Shown: piece by piece, positions 40,041 through 49,994 of the stretch
How the letters are laid out: the number at the start of each line of letters is the position of its first letter
Position numbering within the stretch: the first letter of the stretch is position 1
Assembly: GCA_016630955.3 (NCBI GenBank)
Contig: CM049988.1
Location: 2,418,001 to 2,482,000, forward strand
DNA length: 64,000 bases
Reading direction: 5' to 3'
DNA from: Didymella arachidicola
Taxonomy: Eukaryota > Ascomycota > Dothideomycetes > Pleosporales > Didymellaceae
Notes under the pieces: generated by a model
The model's input: only the letters and a program-made list of their open reading frames with translations
Database searches by the model: none
What the model was told of the DNA's origin: nothing
Program-made: the position numbers and the translations under genes

Positions 40041-41722
40041 GCTTCGTTGTCAGAGTCGATTTCCATGTGCTGGCTAGTGCCGCTCTGTGTCTGCTGCGTG
40101 CTGTTCCCGGTAGCTTCCATGGCCCTCCGGGTAGGTATGACGTGCCTCTGCGGCCTTTGGCTGCCGTTCGCGTGTGTTGGCTGGTTGTGCTGCTCTGCTG
40201 AGTCAATGGTAGTTCCTGCATTAGTCCTCTTCTGTCCTCGTCCAGTTTGCGATCGGTTCCTGGTGATTGGTGCTGGCTGCGTCGATGCGGGAGCTTGGGC
40301 GAGTCTACTCCGTCGGACAGAGGTGGCCGACGCCTCCAGTGGGATGTTGTTCCTTGGTGTCTCCGCGACTGGGTGGTAGTATGGGCGTACGTCGTATGCA
40401 GCCCTTGCTTTTGCCCTCTCCTCCTTCCTGGTAGGGCACTGGTAGCTCCACGCTTCGTGTTCGCCTCGGCAGGCGGCACACTTCCTGGGTACGTTCCGGT
40501 CGAGCTTGGACGGACAATCCCTGCTCTCATGTTGTTGCGCGCAGTAGCCACATGCGATTGTTGCCTTGCACTGGGTTCCTATGTGGCCGTAGTGTTGGCA
40601 CTTGAAGCACTGCTTCACTCGGCACTGTCGCTCGTATCGCTCGCACTGGAAGACCTCGCCCTGCCAGATGAGGCCCTCGTCAATGATCTTGTTAGCGTCC
40701 TCTGCCTTGCTGAACTCTATGATGACGCTGGAGGCGGCTTTCGTGGGTGCGTTGCGTGTCAGCCACCCGACGTACTTGATCTCTGCCTGTGGGATGAACG
40801 GCTTGTTGTCCAGCAGTAGCTGATCCCTCGTCTCCTCAAACCTGTCCATGTCTATTGTGCTGGTGCGCATGCCGTGTGCGATGATGCCGTAGGTTGTAAT
40901 CCGCAAGGTGGCCCTGTTGCCGATGCGGTGGACCCAGTCGTCAGCGAACTGCTTTAGTGCTTCTACTTCTTTGTTGGTCGCCGTTCTGATGCTAAGGTCG
41001 CCGCTTCTTAGCTGGTTTGAAGAGAGCACCTTGATGCTGTTAATGTTTTCGTTTCTGCTTTGCGCGATGGCGCGCTCTACATGCGCGTTAAGGTTGCGCG
41101 GGTTCATCGCCCGCAGGCTGAGCACTGTACTGGGGTCTCTAATGGTCACAACGACTTCACGCTGCGTCTGCATAGGAGCCATTCTGGGAACTTGTGTATT
41201 CGCTGTACTTGCTAGCGGTGCGCCCCTCGCCGCCATCGCAGCGTAGCTGAGCACGCCACCAGTCTGTGGTCCTGCGTTTTTGATCTGTCTTGCCATCTGC
41301 AGATTGGCCTTACCTACCTCTACCGCCTCCTTGGCTGCAGTCCTAGCTTCCTCTCCGTTCCTTATGTTTTGTTGTACGTTTGTGGCGATTGCGTGGACGG
41401 TATTAGCGGTGTTCTTTATTTCGGTCTTGAGTTCCTGCTTGACAGCATTAAGCATTCGCGTGGTGTTGTCGGAGGACGCCTTGGCCTCAGTTTGCAGGAT
41501 GCTAAGCGCGTCGCACACCGTGCTGAGGTCAGGCGTGTGTTGCACTTTCAGTATAAACGTCAGCGTGCCGTGTATAATGACCTTGACGAGGTCTGCTGGC
41601 ACAGGCTGGCTTTGCGTGCGATCGATACAGGCCAGCGCGTCCTGAAGGTAGGTGCTGAGGCGTGTAGCGTGCTCGCGGAATGGGGTGGGCCACGTGGGCT
41701 GCTGAGGCCACGGTGTCGCCAT
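40037..41722 (-). CDS. LINE ORF1: gag-like RNA-binding protein with zinc knuckles
   Basis: 561 aa from the ATG at 41722. The N-terminal half is helical and Ala/Thr/Gln-rich (possible coiled coil around VKQELKTEIKNTANTVHAIA). The middle has an RRM-like stretch (REVVVTIRDPSTVLSLRAMN), and the C-terminal part has three Cys clusters: CFKCQHYGHIGTQC (about 370), CGYCAQQHESRDC (about 387) and CAACRGEHEAWSYQC (about 414). This is the usual ORF1 build of Tad/I-type LINEs, packaging the element's RNA. The final TGA overlaps the ORF2 start by one base on each side (ATGA at 40040-40037). Confidence 0.92.
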   Translation of the reverse strand: MATPWPQQPTWPTPFREHATRLSTYLQDALACIDRTQSQPVPADLVKVIIHGTLTFILKVQHTPDLSTVCDALSILQTEAKASSDNTTRMLNAVKQELKTEIKNTANTVHAIATNVQQNIRNGEEARTAAKEAVEVGKANLQMARQIKNAGPQTGGVLSYAAMAARGAPLASTANTQVPRMAPMQTQREVVVTIRDPSTVLSLRAMNPRNLNAHVERAIAQSRNENINSIKVLSSNQLRSGDLSIRTATNKEVEALKQFADDWVHRIGNRATLRITTYGIIAHGMRTSTIDMDRFEETRDQLLLDNKPFIPQAEIKYVGWLTRNAPTKAASSVIIEFSKAEDANKIIDEGLIWQGEVFQCERYERQCRVKQCFKCQHYGHIGTQCKATIACGYCAQQHESRDCPSKLDRNVPRKCAACRGEHEAWSYQCPTRKEERAKARAAYDVRPYYHPVAETPRNNIPLEASATSVRRSRLAQAPASTQPAPITRNRSQTGRGQKRTNAGTTIDSAEQHNQPTHANGSQRPQRHVIPTRRAMEATGNSTQQTQSGTSQHMEIDSDNEA

Positions 41723-41852
41723 GGCACGTCAGACGCAGTGGGCTGCTGCGGCTGGGTGCTGGCTAGTCAATTGGCGTCAAGAGCGACCGTTTGAGCGCGA
41801 AAATACGAGTGAATTCCAAAAATCGAGTTCTCGCTATGTGTGGTGTTTTTTC

Positions 41853-41866
41853 GGGTTGATCTTGGT
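41853..41866. repeat. 14-bp target-site duplication of the LINE (5' side)
   Basis: Second copy of GGGTTGATCTTGGT, matching 35837-35850; it fixes the 5' end of the LINE at 41852 and indicates a full-length insertion. Confidence 0.85.
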
Positions 41867-42094
41867 GTTCATTCGTGTTTGGCTGCTTGTGAGTGCGGGT
41901 TTTTTTGTCACCCGCGTGCTTGTTAGTCGGTATGTCTTCGGCGCCATCGCGTTCCTGGAAGGTGCTCGAGTGTTAGTTTGCCTCGGCTGCGGTTGGCCAC
42001 CGCAAACCTGTTTAAGCCGCATGTCTCCCACGAATCATCTTACGCGACGATCAACATCATCTCCACTCAGAATATAAGCTAAAGCACAGAAGGT

Positions 42095-42489
42095 TACTAT
42101 GGTAGGTTGCATAAATACTGTGGGTGGAGATGCACGATAGGGGTGCTGCTCCGATAACGCCAAATAGTGCTACTGACAGAATTACATTGAAATCCCCCTA
42201 ATTTGTATATTGTACAATGCTGACCTATTACTCTTACGTTAACATGTTAATACTAAAATGTCTACACTACCTTAGCGTAGGACCTAATTACCCCCTGAGT
42301 TCCTCCATGAATTGGTTAAGTTAATGCCTGCCCAGTGCAAGGCGGTTATTGACGCTTAAGAAGGTTACATAAAGTACTGAAGATTGTATGTAAATAATGA
42401 AAAAGCCAAGCTGGCGATACCCGAATATTACCGCTGAGCATCGGTGTCTCCGGGCTCCACCCACAATATTTATGCCCTCAACCATAGTA
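42095..42489. mobile_element. TA-flanked inverted-repeat element, family A copy 2 (395 bp)
   Basis: The ends TACTATGGTAGGTTGCATAA... and ...TTATGCCCTCAACCATAGTA are inverted repeats of about 35 bp (with CACAATATTTATG-type inner blocks). They are bordered by TA and related to the copies at 23092 and 44853. It is the longest of the three and may retain more of a parental element, but has no coding capacity. Confidence 0.8.
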
Positions 42490-42770
42490 ACAGCGGCAGG
42501 CACGACTACATTATCGCCCGCTAGAGCCCAGGAAGGCAGGAGCTTCAAGATATCCAAGCTTTGTTAAGACCCAAGATGGGAGGCTTGTCTTTGCTTGGAT
42601 CCCGCGCGGATATTGGCAACGTGCATTACGAGGGTGTACGGCTAACTAGAGAAGGCAGTTGAGAGACGAATGCAGGTGCGAGGCGATACGAGCATGAGTA
42701 CTTAACCCTTAGGACGGTACCGTTTCGAACGCCAGTGCTCTCGCTCAAGTCAATCGCACCGGTAATCGAC

Positions 42771-44613
42771 ATGGCACCTGTCCTCAGCTTCCTTATTGGC
42801 TCCTTGTTGGCTGCAAGGGCTCTCGCTGAGCCCTTCGAGAAGCTTTTCACCGTTCCTGAGGGCATGCATTCTCCAACCTCGCTGTCTAGCCACATGTATT
42901 AACATAATCGCAGGGTGGAAGGCTGCCGGCCTTGCCGACGAGTCCCAGGTCCTCAAGCTGCAGATCGCGCTCCAGCAGGGCGATGCTGAGGCTTTCGAGC
43001 AGCATGTCATGGAGGTCTCGACGCCCAGCAACAAGAAGTATGGCCAGCACTTCCAGTCGCACGACGAGATGAAGAGGATGCTGCTTCCCACCAAGGAAGC
43101 TTCCTCTACTGTGGCCGCCTGGTTGAAGGCTGCCGGTGTCGAAGACTTCGAGCAGGACGCCGACTGGGTCACTTTGAAGACCACCGTTGGCGTTGCCAAC
43201 AAGATGCTCGAGACCCAGTTCGCCTGGTATGTCTCTGAGGAGGCAAAGCCTCGCAAGGTTCTCCGTGCTCTCGAGTACTCGGTGCCTGAAGATGTTGCAT
43301 CCTACATCAACCTCGTTCAGCCCACTACCCGCTTCGCCGCTATCCGTGCAAACCACGAGACTGGAAAAGAAATCTCCGGACTCCAGGTCATCGAGGTCGC
43401 CGCCAGTGCCAATACTACAGTCAACTGCGATGTTTCCATCACTCCTCAGTGCTTGAAGAAGCTCTACCAGATCGATTACAAGCCCGATGCCAAGAGTGGT
43501 AGCAAGGCCGCCTTCGCTTCATACCTCGAGGAGTACGCCCGCTACAACGACATGGCCCTTTTCGAGAAGAACATCCTCCCAGAGGCTATTGGCCAGAACT
43601 TCACCGTCATTCAGTACAACGGCGGTCTTGACGCCCAGAACTCTACCGATGACAGCGGTGAGGCCAACTTGGACGCACAGTACATGCTTGGTCTGGCCCA
43701 GCCGCTTCCCGTGACCGAGTTCAGCACCGGTGGACGCGGTCCCTGGGTCGCTGACCTTGACCAACCCGTAGAGGCTACGAGCGCCAATGAGCCTTACCTT
43801 GCGTTCCTGCAAAACGTCTTGAAGATGGATCAGAAGGACCTTCCCCAGGTTATCTCGACCTCGTACGGAGAGAACGAGCAGAGTGTGCCGAAGTCTTACG
43901 CTTTGTCTGTCTGCAACCTGTTCGCTCAGCTCAGCTCCCGTGGTGTCAGTGTCATCTTCTCCTCCGGTGACTCTGGTACTGGTTCCGCCTGCTTGAGCAA
44001 CGACGGCAAGAACACCACCATGTTCCAACCCCAGTACCCTGCCAGTTGCCCCTGGGTGACATCTGTCGGCTCTACCCGCTACCTCAACGAGACTGCTACT
44101 TTCTTTTCGTCTGGTGGCTTCTCCAACTACTGGAAGCGCCCCTCATACCAGGATGATGCCATTAAGGCCTACTTCCACAAGCTCGGCGAGAAGAACAAGC
44201 CCTACTTCAACCGTCACGGCCGCGGCTTCCCCGATATTGCTGCTCAGGGTGTCGGCTACCGTGTCTACGATAAGGGTGTGCTCAAGGGCTACCAGGGCAC
44301 ATCTTGCTCCGCTCCTGCGTTCGGTGGTATCGTCGCTCTTCTCAACGACGCACGTCTCAAGTCCAAGAAGCCTGCTCTCGGTTTCTTGAACCCTCTGCTG
44401 TACTCTAACCCTGACGCTCTGAACGACGTTATCCTCGGTGGAAGCACGGGTTGTGACGGTCGCGCGAGGTTCCACGGCGAACCCAACGGCAGCCCCGTTA
44501 TCCCGTATGCCAGCTGGAACGCAACTGCGGGCTGGGACCCTGTCACTGGCCTGGGTACACCCAATTTCCCCAAGCTGCTGAAGGCTGCTGTACCCAGTCG
44601 CTACCGGGCTTAG
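42771..44613 (+). CDS. secreted sedolisin (S53), tripeptidyl-peptidase-like
   Basis: Exons 42771-42861 and 42914-44613 give 596 aa. The first exon encodes a signal peptide (MAPVLSFLIGSLLAARALA) and EPFEKLFTVPEG. The only in-phase way to join it to WKAAGLADESQVLKLQIALQ is a 52-nt intron with a GC donor (G/GCATGC) and CAG acceptor. The prodomain (about 25-190) is followed by the mature enzyme: SGEANLDAQY holds the catalytic Glu (about 280) and Asp (about 284), VSVIFSSGDSGTGS the oxyanion-region Asp, and YQGTSCSAPAFGG the catalytic Ser (about 494). The C-terminal calcium site reads NDVILGGSTGCDG with WDPVTGLGTPNF. The enzyme works outside the cell in acid, taking tripeptides from N-termini. It sits between miniature transposons but is intact. 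Confidence 0.93.
42862..42913 (+). other. putative GC-AG intron of the sedolisin gene
   Basis: 52 nt, starting GCATGC and ending ATAATCGCAG, with an ATTAACAT branch-like site. Both frames around it (VPEG / WKAAGL) are well conserved in S53 prodomains, and no GT donor gives the same frame at a usual intron length. Confidence 0.65.
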
Positions 44614-44852
44614 ATGGATGGAGATAGAATCGTCGAACAAAGGTTCTTGTAAATAGCAAATATTAAACAGTTTACGAAGGGGTCCTTTCCAGTTGCAATA
44701 CGTGTACACCGGCGTTCTTCCCTTTCGTGAAAGACCCACCTTCTCAGCACCGTATTTCCATGCGTGAACATATCACAGCTGTGTGCGAGCCTGCGATCTC
44801 ATCACGCACATAGTCAGCCAGCGAAATTGCTCCTTAGTCTTGCCAGATACCA

Positions 44853-45073
44853 TACTGTGGTAGGGGGCATAAATATTGTGGGTGAGTCTTAGACGGGCTT
44901 GTGAACATGCCTACGTATGGAAATCTTTAAAGCTGGCAATTAGATAATTAGTCTATAAGTCAGCTGTTTAAAGCACTTAATTAGATAGAAGAATAAGTAA
45001 CAAGCTCTGTGTTTCGGCCCGCACCCCTGGACGCCGTTCCCCACCTACAATACTTATGCCCTCTACCACAGTA
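44853..45073. mobile_element. TA-flanked inverted-repeat element, family A copy 3 (221 bp)
   Basis: Ends TACTGTGGTAGGGGGCATAA... and ...TTATGCCCTCTACCACAGTA, TA at both borders, and the same GCACCCCTGGACGCCGTT inner block as copy 1 (reversed). No ORF. Confidence 0.85.
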
Positions 45074-45219
45074 GAATTTCGCTCAAGTGGGAATCAGCTA
45101 GTGTTTAAAAAGGCAGGCAGCTAGCTTTGTGAGGGCAAGAGGGTCCGCTTTGATCGTTCAATAACCACTCAGCGTCTTTCTAATCCCCGATAGCTGATTC
45201 CCACTTGAACGAAATTCTA
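45072..45219. mobile_element. 148-bp inverted-repeat element family B, abutting family A copy 3
   Basis: TAGAATTTCGCTCAAGTGGG... pairs with ...CCCACTTGAACGAAATTCTA over about 27 bp, and the left TA is the same TA that ends the family A copy. Either one element inserted into the border TA of the other, or both used the same target. Confidence 0.8.
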
Positions 45220-45529
45220 TGGTAGAAAGCCTCTAAGCAGACCCACCGGGCAATTCAGCGCCTCAGACAACCGAATAAGTGCAGTCATTTCGCATAAATC
45301 AAATTGCAGAAATGGGATCCTTCGCGACTGAGAGGGACATTGCCTTAAATGACCTCAAAACCGAAAGTCTTGCGGAAGAAGAGGAGGCAGGTCATGCAGA
45401 AAGGTTATGGAAGTGTGATGCTTGTTAACGCAAGAACCCTGTGATGTCAGCGAACCAAATGTGGGCAGCCGGGCGCGCTTCCAGCCCAGCAACCGCGGCG
45501 CGTCTCGATCACGAACAAACACCAAACAC
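45220..45529. other. intergenic, upstream of RTT106
   Basis: Probable promoter of the histone-chaperone gene. No transposon or coding signal recognised. Confidence 0.45.
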
Positions 45530-46989
45530 ATGACCATGGCATTTACAGCACTCAACATCCAGCGACCCGTGCAGCCGCCACCGGTGCAGGCGCCGGCGTC
45601 GGCGCCAAAACCAGTGCAAGCATCTGTTGTACCCGTTCATCATCCACAAGAAATAGACGCTGCATTTGCAGGCAATGCGGAACTGCGAAAGCGTGTCCAC
45701 GCCGCCATCGACCAGACCCCGTCGCAGAGCGACCTCTTCCGTGATATCTCGACCTATATCTTGAACAGGACGCCTGGACCAGCTGCCGAGCCCTCAGCGA
45801 AGAAGCGCAAGATCGAGGATAACAATGTCGCACAAAATATCGCAGCAGCAGCAACGAATGCGGCGGCACCATTCTCAGGCACTGGCGGCAGCTTGACAAG
45901 CAACCTGACAAAGGCCTTCAGGACATACGCAGGTGTCAGCTTCTCGATTCCTCAACGGAAGAAATTTACCCTCGAGCTTGTCGACAAGAGGGACGGCGGC
46001 ATAAGGGCGGTTGGTGCTTCTGGCAACATTGAGTTCGCCCTAGCATGGAGGGACATCGACCAGATCTTCTGTCTGCCGGTGCCAGAGAAGGCTAAGAAGC
46101 AACACAATTTCATCATCATACCGGTAAATGGTGACGGTGTCAATCCAGTGCCAGACGAACTGAAAGCTTCAGCGCCCGAGCCGATCGTCTGGACGTTCGA
46201 GAAGGCAACAGGGAAGAACATTGTCGAGGGCGAGGACCCAGGGCCGGGACTCATGGCAGAGGCAATACACCACTGTCTGATCCAAGCGGGCACTGGGAAG
46301 GAAGTCATTTTCCCTGATGCAGACGAGTTCGCCAGCGCGGTTCCTGAGAGCCATCGCAAGGGCGAGAAGGCGTACCACGTCAAGGCGCACAGGGGCAGCA
46401 AAGACGGTACATTGATGCAGCGCATGCATTCTGAGTTTGTTGCTGACACATACGCTTAGGCTACCTCTTCTTCACCTCCGTCGGTATCCTCTATGGCTTC
46501 AAGAAGCCTCTTGCTTTCTTCGATTTTGCCGCTGTAAATAGCATAGCATACGCCGCCGTCCTACGCAACACGTTCAACCTCGTCATCACTACACAAATCC
46601 AAGAAATCGAGTTCAGCATGCTCGACCAGGAGAACTTCGCGGGCATCAACGATTATGTGCAGAAGCACGGCTTGCAGGATGCCAGTATGGCCGCAGAAAG
46701 ACGTGCAAAGAAGCTCAATATCAACCCATCCGCAGACAAGGGCAAGGAGAATGGAACAGCGGCAGCAGGTGCGCAGGGCGAAGAAGAAGAGTCCGAATTA
46801 CAGAAGGCCGAGCGTGAGCTTCAAGACCAAGAAGATGACGAGGAAGAGGATGACGACTTCGACCCGGGAAGTGAAGGCGAGAGTGAGGGCGAAGGGTCAG
46901 AGTCTGAGGAGGAGGATGGTGAGGGCGGATATGATGAGGGCGACACGGCCGGAATAGAAGAAGGCGAAGGAGAAGAGATGGAGGAGTGA
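45530..46989 (+). CDS. RTT106: histone chaperone Rtt106
   Basis: Exons 45530-46406 and 46460-46989 (53-nt GTACAT...TTAG intron, phase 1) give 468 aa. A second ATG two codons on is equally possible. The N-terminal part has a dimerisation-like helical segment (AELRKRVHAAIDQTPSQSDL) and a basic KKRK patch. The double PH domain follows with FSIPQRKKFTLELV, IEFALAWRDIDQIFCLPVPE, KAHRGSKDG joined to YLFFTSVGILYGFKKPLAFF and SIAYAAVLRNTFNLVI. The last about 100 residues are strongly acidic (runs of Glu/Asp), as in other chromatin chaperones. Rtt106 binds H3-H4, including the K56-acetylated form, during replication-coupled assembly. Confidence 0.93.
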
Positions 46990-47351
46990 TGCTCGATTGA
47001 CGATTTGTTGTATATAAGTGCTCCCCACCAACGCACGACCCGCTAAACATATGATCTGGAACGATACCCAATACTACTAGCAGAAACGGTCTTGACACCG
47101 TTCGTGGGTGCCTCTCCAATGTTTATGTGGAGTCCAGTGCTCAAATTACATAAATAGGGAAGGTGCGCTCGCAGACAAGCAGCACCTCACCTCGTGACCC
47201 CATCCAGCACCGTCCCATCACATCACACCGAGTCATCTACCTACGAGATATCGCCTCTTTCGCCTATATCAATCCCCTCCATTCCTATTACTGACAGGAA
47301 ACGCCCGACGTGACACTCCAACATATCGTTGTTCCGTCGCAATCACGATCA
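46990..47351. other. intergenic
   Basis: This is the 3' flank of RTT106 and upstream region of the next gene; C/T-rich near 47.2 kb. No coding signal. Confidence 0.4.
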
Positions 47352-48863
47352 ATGGCAGGACACATTATCCTCGTCTCCTGTTTGCTAGCAGTCTGCCTAC
47401 CCATCATATTCGTACAGCTGCCCCGCTTTTCGACTGTCGAGGAAGTGCACGCTGAGACCGGGACAGAAAAACGATCCTCGATACTACGACGACGACCACT
47501 ATCACCATCGAGAACGCGGGAGGCACTACGACGGCTCGTCCGATCCTGGTCCGAGACCAGTGTCGACGTCAACAATGTGGTCTCGGAGCAGAAGCAAAGT
47601 GACGTTCAAGACGCCGCCGAGGGACAACGATAGAATCCGCGTGTACCCAGGGCCATCTTCCAAGGCGACGCGTCTGCGGATGGCGGACGCTCATCGAAAG
47701 AGGAGGACGAAGTGAGGAAGGCGAGGGCAGGCAAGAAGCGCTGGGACACGCCATTCAGTCGCCAGCTTCCCAAAGCCGAGCTTATCAGGAAGAGCCCGCG
47801 TGGACGGTGGCATGTTGTCGCAAATGCTTCACCACCTCGCGTGACAGGTCGAGAGTTGGAAGCGCGAGGCCTTGCGAAGAGACTGTTCCCGCCTGATCCA
47901 ATACTTGAGATGGATGATGGGAGTGAGGACGACCGATGCTCGTCTTCATCCTTGACAAGTAGGCTGCAAACACCTCTTCATCAACGACCTCCATCGAAGA
48001 ATCAAACACTGACGCCCATTACCAAAGCTGGACCGTGTTACGAGATAAAGTCAACGCCTTCACACTTTCTACAGCCTCCACAGCATCCGTTGATCCCCAG
48101 CATACCACCGCAACAAACAGACTCAGAGTCACTGCCATCGCCGCTTGATGGTTCACCGCCGCCATCAACGATATACTTACCAAGAAGCGTCCCGTCCACC
48201 AAACCAAGGGAGCACCCTGGATACCGCTGCAAGCATTGCGGCTATCCTCGTTCCGAATCCTCAGGTCCACAGTCACCCCACGTAACTTCAACAGTACCTA
48301 AAGAGCTTTCTCCTCCTGGAGAAAGTCCAATCTGCCACACATGCCAGCACACTTGCTCAGGTCACGCACCGAAGAGCAGCCCGCCTATCAATGAAAAGAA
48401 GTCTCCTATGGCGTGTGAGTATCCTTCTTCTACGCCTGCAGATTTACAGCGGAGAATAGCCCCTTCGCCATCGTCTAAGGTTGGTTCCAAGGCGATACCT
48501 TTGGACACTTCCACTTCCAGGGCGGCTGACGAACAGCCACCAATGCCAAAACCTGAGCCGCCGAGGATTACCCTGAAAGAATCCCTTCAGGACGCTGTCA
48601 AGAACGGTTCAGGAGATGCTCCAAAAGCTTATTCTCCGGAAGTTCCCAGGGCTAGCAACGCGCCCAAAGCAGGCATGACACTCTGGCAGATCCTGCTACT
48701 CACCATGGGGATCATCATCTTCGTATTTGCCTTCGCTGTTCTGGTTGCGCACTGCCTAGCCTGGTTTCTGGTGTACAAGACGGAAGCTCGCTTGGGTGAA
48801 GTACGGTCAGGATTATTAAAAGGCGGGGAGATGAAGCTATGTCTCTGTGGCAGGGGAGGCTGA
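47352..48863 (+). CDS. two-TM protein with an in-frame TAG at 47631 (intron or lesion)
   Basis: A single reading frame from the ATG at 47352 to the stop at 48861-48863 would encode about 500 residues but is crossed by one TAG (47631-47633). The part before it has a signal-anchor helix (MAGHIILVSCLLAVCLPIIF). The part after has NPRVPRAIFQGDA, a Pro/Ser-rich middle, two close Cys groups (CKHCGYPRSE; CHTCQHTCSGH) and a C-terminal helix (LWQILLLTMGIIIFVFAFAV). A 57-nt intron from a GTGGTC donor to the ACGATAG acceptor, in phase 0, would use the TAG as its own splice site and repair the frame; its donor is weak. Otherwise this is a nonsense allele. No family recognised. Confidence 0.6.
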
Positions 48864-49994
48864 ATTCATAGTTCGACGTGTCCCCAGATGTTCATTCTGC
48901 AAACTTCGGCTCTTAGCGAGTGACAAGCTTCGGCCTTGCTCGTTGCGACTATTACAGTTGCGTCCGCATCGCCAATGCCCCGGTCCCAAACATAGATACC
49001 TAATGACGCGCTACGCCAGCCTTGCATGCGAGTCATTCGCACTACTAAACGACGATGCGATGGTTGGGAGGCGGGAACCACAAGAGGAAAACCACCGATC
49101 GGTTTGGGCAGTCCTTCAATTCCTGCATTTAGTTACGCGATGCGGAAAATATCGTTCTCCTAAATGCTGATACATAAGGCGCTCTCAGCTGGGGATGGTG
49201 CTCCTAAATGATGACAGTGACGTCTTTCAGCCTGACATGCACAGCGGACTCGAACAGCAATGCGCGCAACGACACGAACATTACACGTTTACTTTCCCAG
49301 CCGTCAGTTCTGAATCGTGTGCCATTTAGAAACGCGTACACGTCCCCACTGATCGCGGAAAAGTATATCTAAGAAATTGAAATCAACATAGTGACCTCAT
49401 CGCCTGCGGCAGATGCGCGCTAGGGTTCCGTTCCACTAGCTTGTTCCCTGCACCCATCAACAACTGCATCGGCGGCACGGCTGACCCTCACCATCTGAAT
49501 CCAGTGATTCACCCAGTCGCCGTCATGCACAAGATGATCAGCAAGCGTTTGCACGTCATGTCGACGAATGCTCCTGCTTTATCTCTTCTGCCAACGGCTG
49601 AAGCACAGTAACGTTCTGGAAGGACGGCTGTGTGTGGGCAACTTGGTCGAATGGAAACACTGCATCATGTAGTTTGAGGCCCTCTAGATCCGGGGCTGGG
49701 CATTTTGCATGGAGACGTTCACGGTGTCGCCAATCGCTAGTGCCCGTTCGCATTGGGCGCTTGATGCTTGGGACGCTCGATGGTCGCGTTGAGCGCCACT
49801 GGCGTCGGGGCGCCTTTGTCTGGGACAGACGTCACTCATTGCTTTTGGCACCCAGCTACTATCGTCTAGCCTAACGAACGGACAGCGTTTGTTGGCCTCC
49901 TCATTTCTCAGCTTCTTTCCGGATGAACTCCCCGTGAGATTGAACTTCAACTGCTTCTACTCGACGACTGTTACACAACGCTAGAGTACTCGAA
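48864..49994. other. 1.1-kb intergenic region
   Basis: No supported gene. It contains the upstream region of the aquaporin gene. Confidence 0.45.

Larger units (their letters stand above)
35851..41852 (-). mobile_element. complete non-LTR retrotransposon (LINE), Tad/I-like, 6.0 kb
   Basis: Read on the minus strand, the element has a 5' UTR of about 130 bp, ORF1 (gag-like), ORF2 (endonuclease, reverse transcriptase, RNase H), a 3' UTR of about 280 bp and a simple-sequence tail of about four TAAAC units (plus strand 35851-35870). Both borders carry the same 14-bp sequence. Both ORFs are open over their whole length. The presence of RNase H and two ORFs places it near the Tad1/I group of fungal LINEs; the exact clade needs a tree. 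Confidence 0.93.

Noticed and set aside
42095..45073. Idea that family A elements are deletion derivatives of the two local pogo elements
   Set aside because: The terminal sequences (TACTGTGG... versus ACGTAC...) do not match, so a different transposase is needed.
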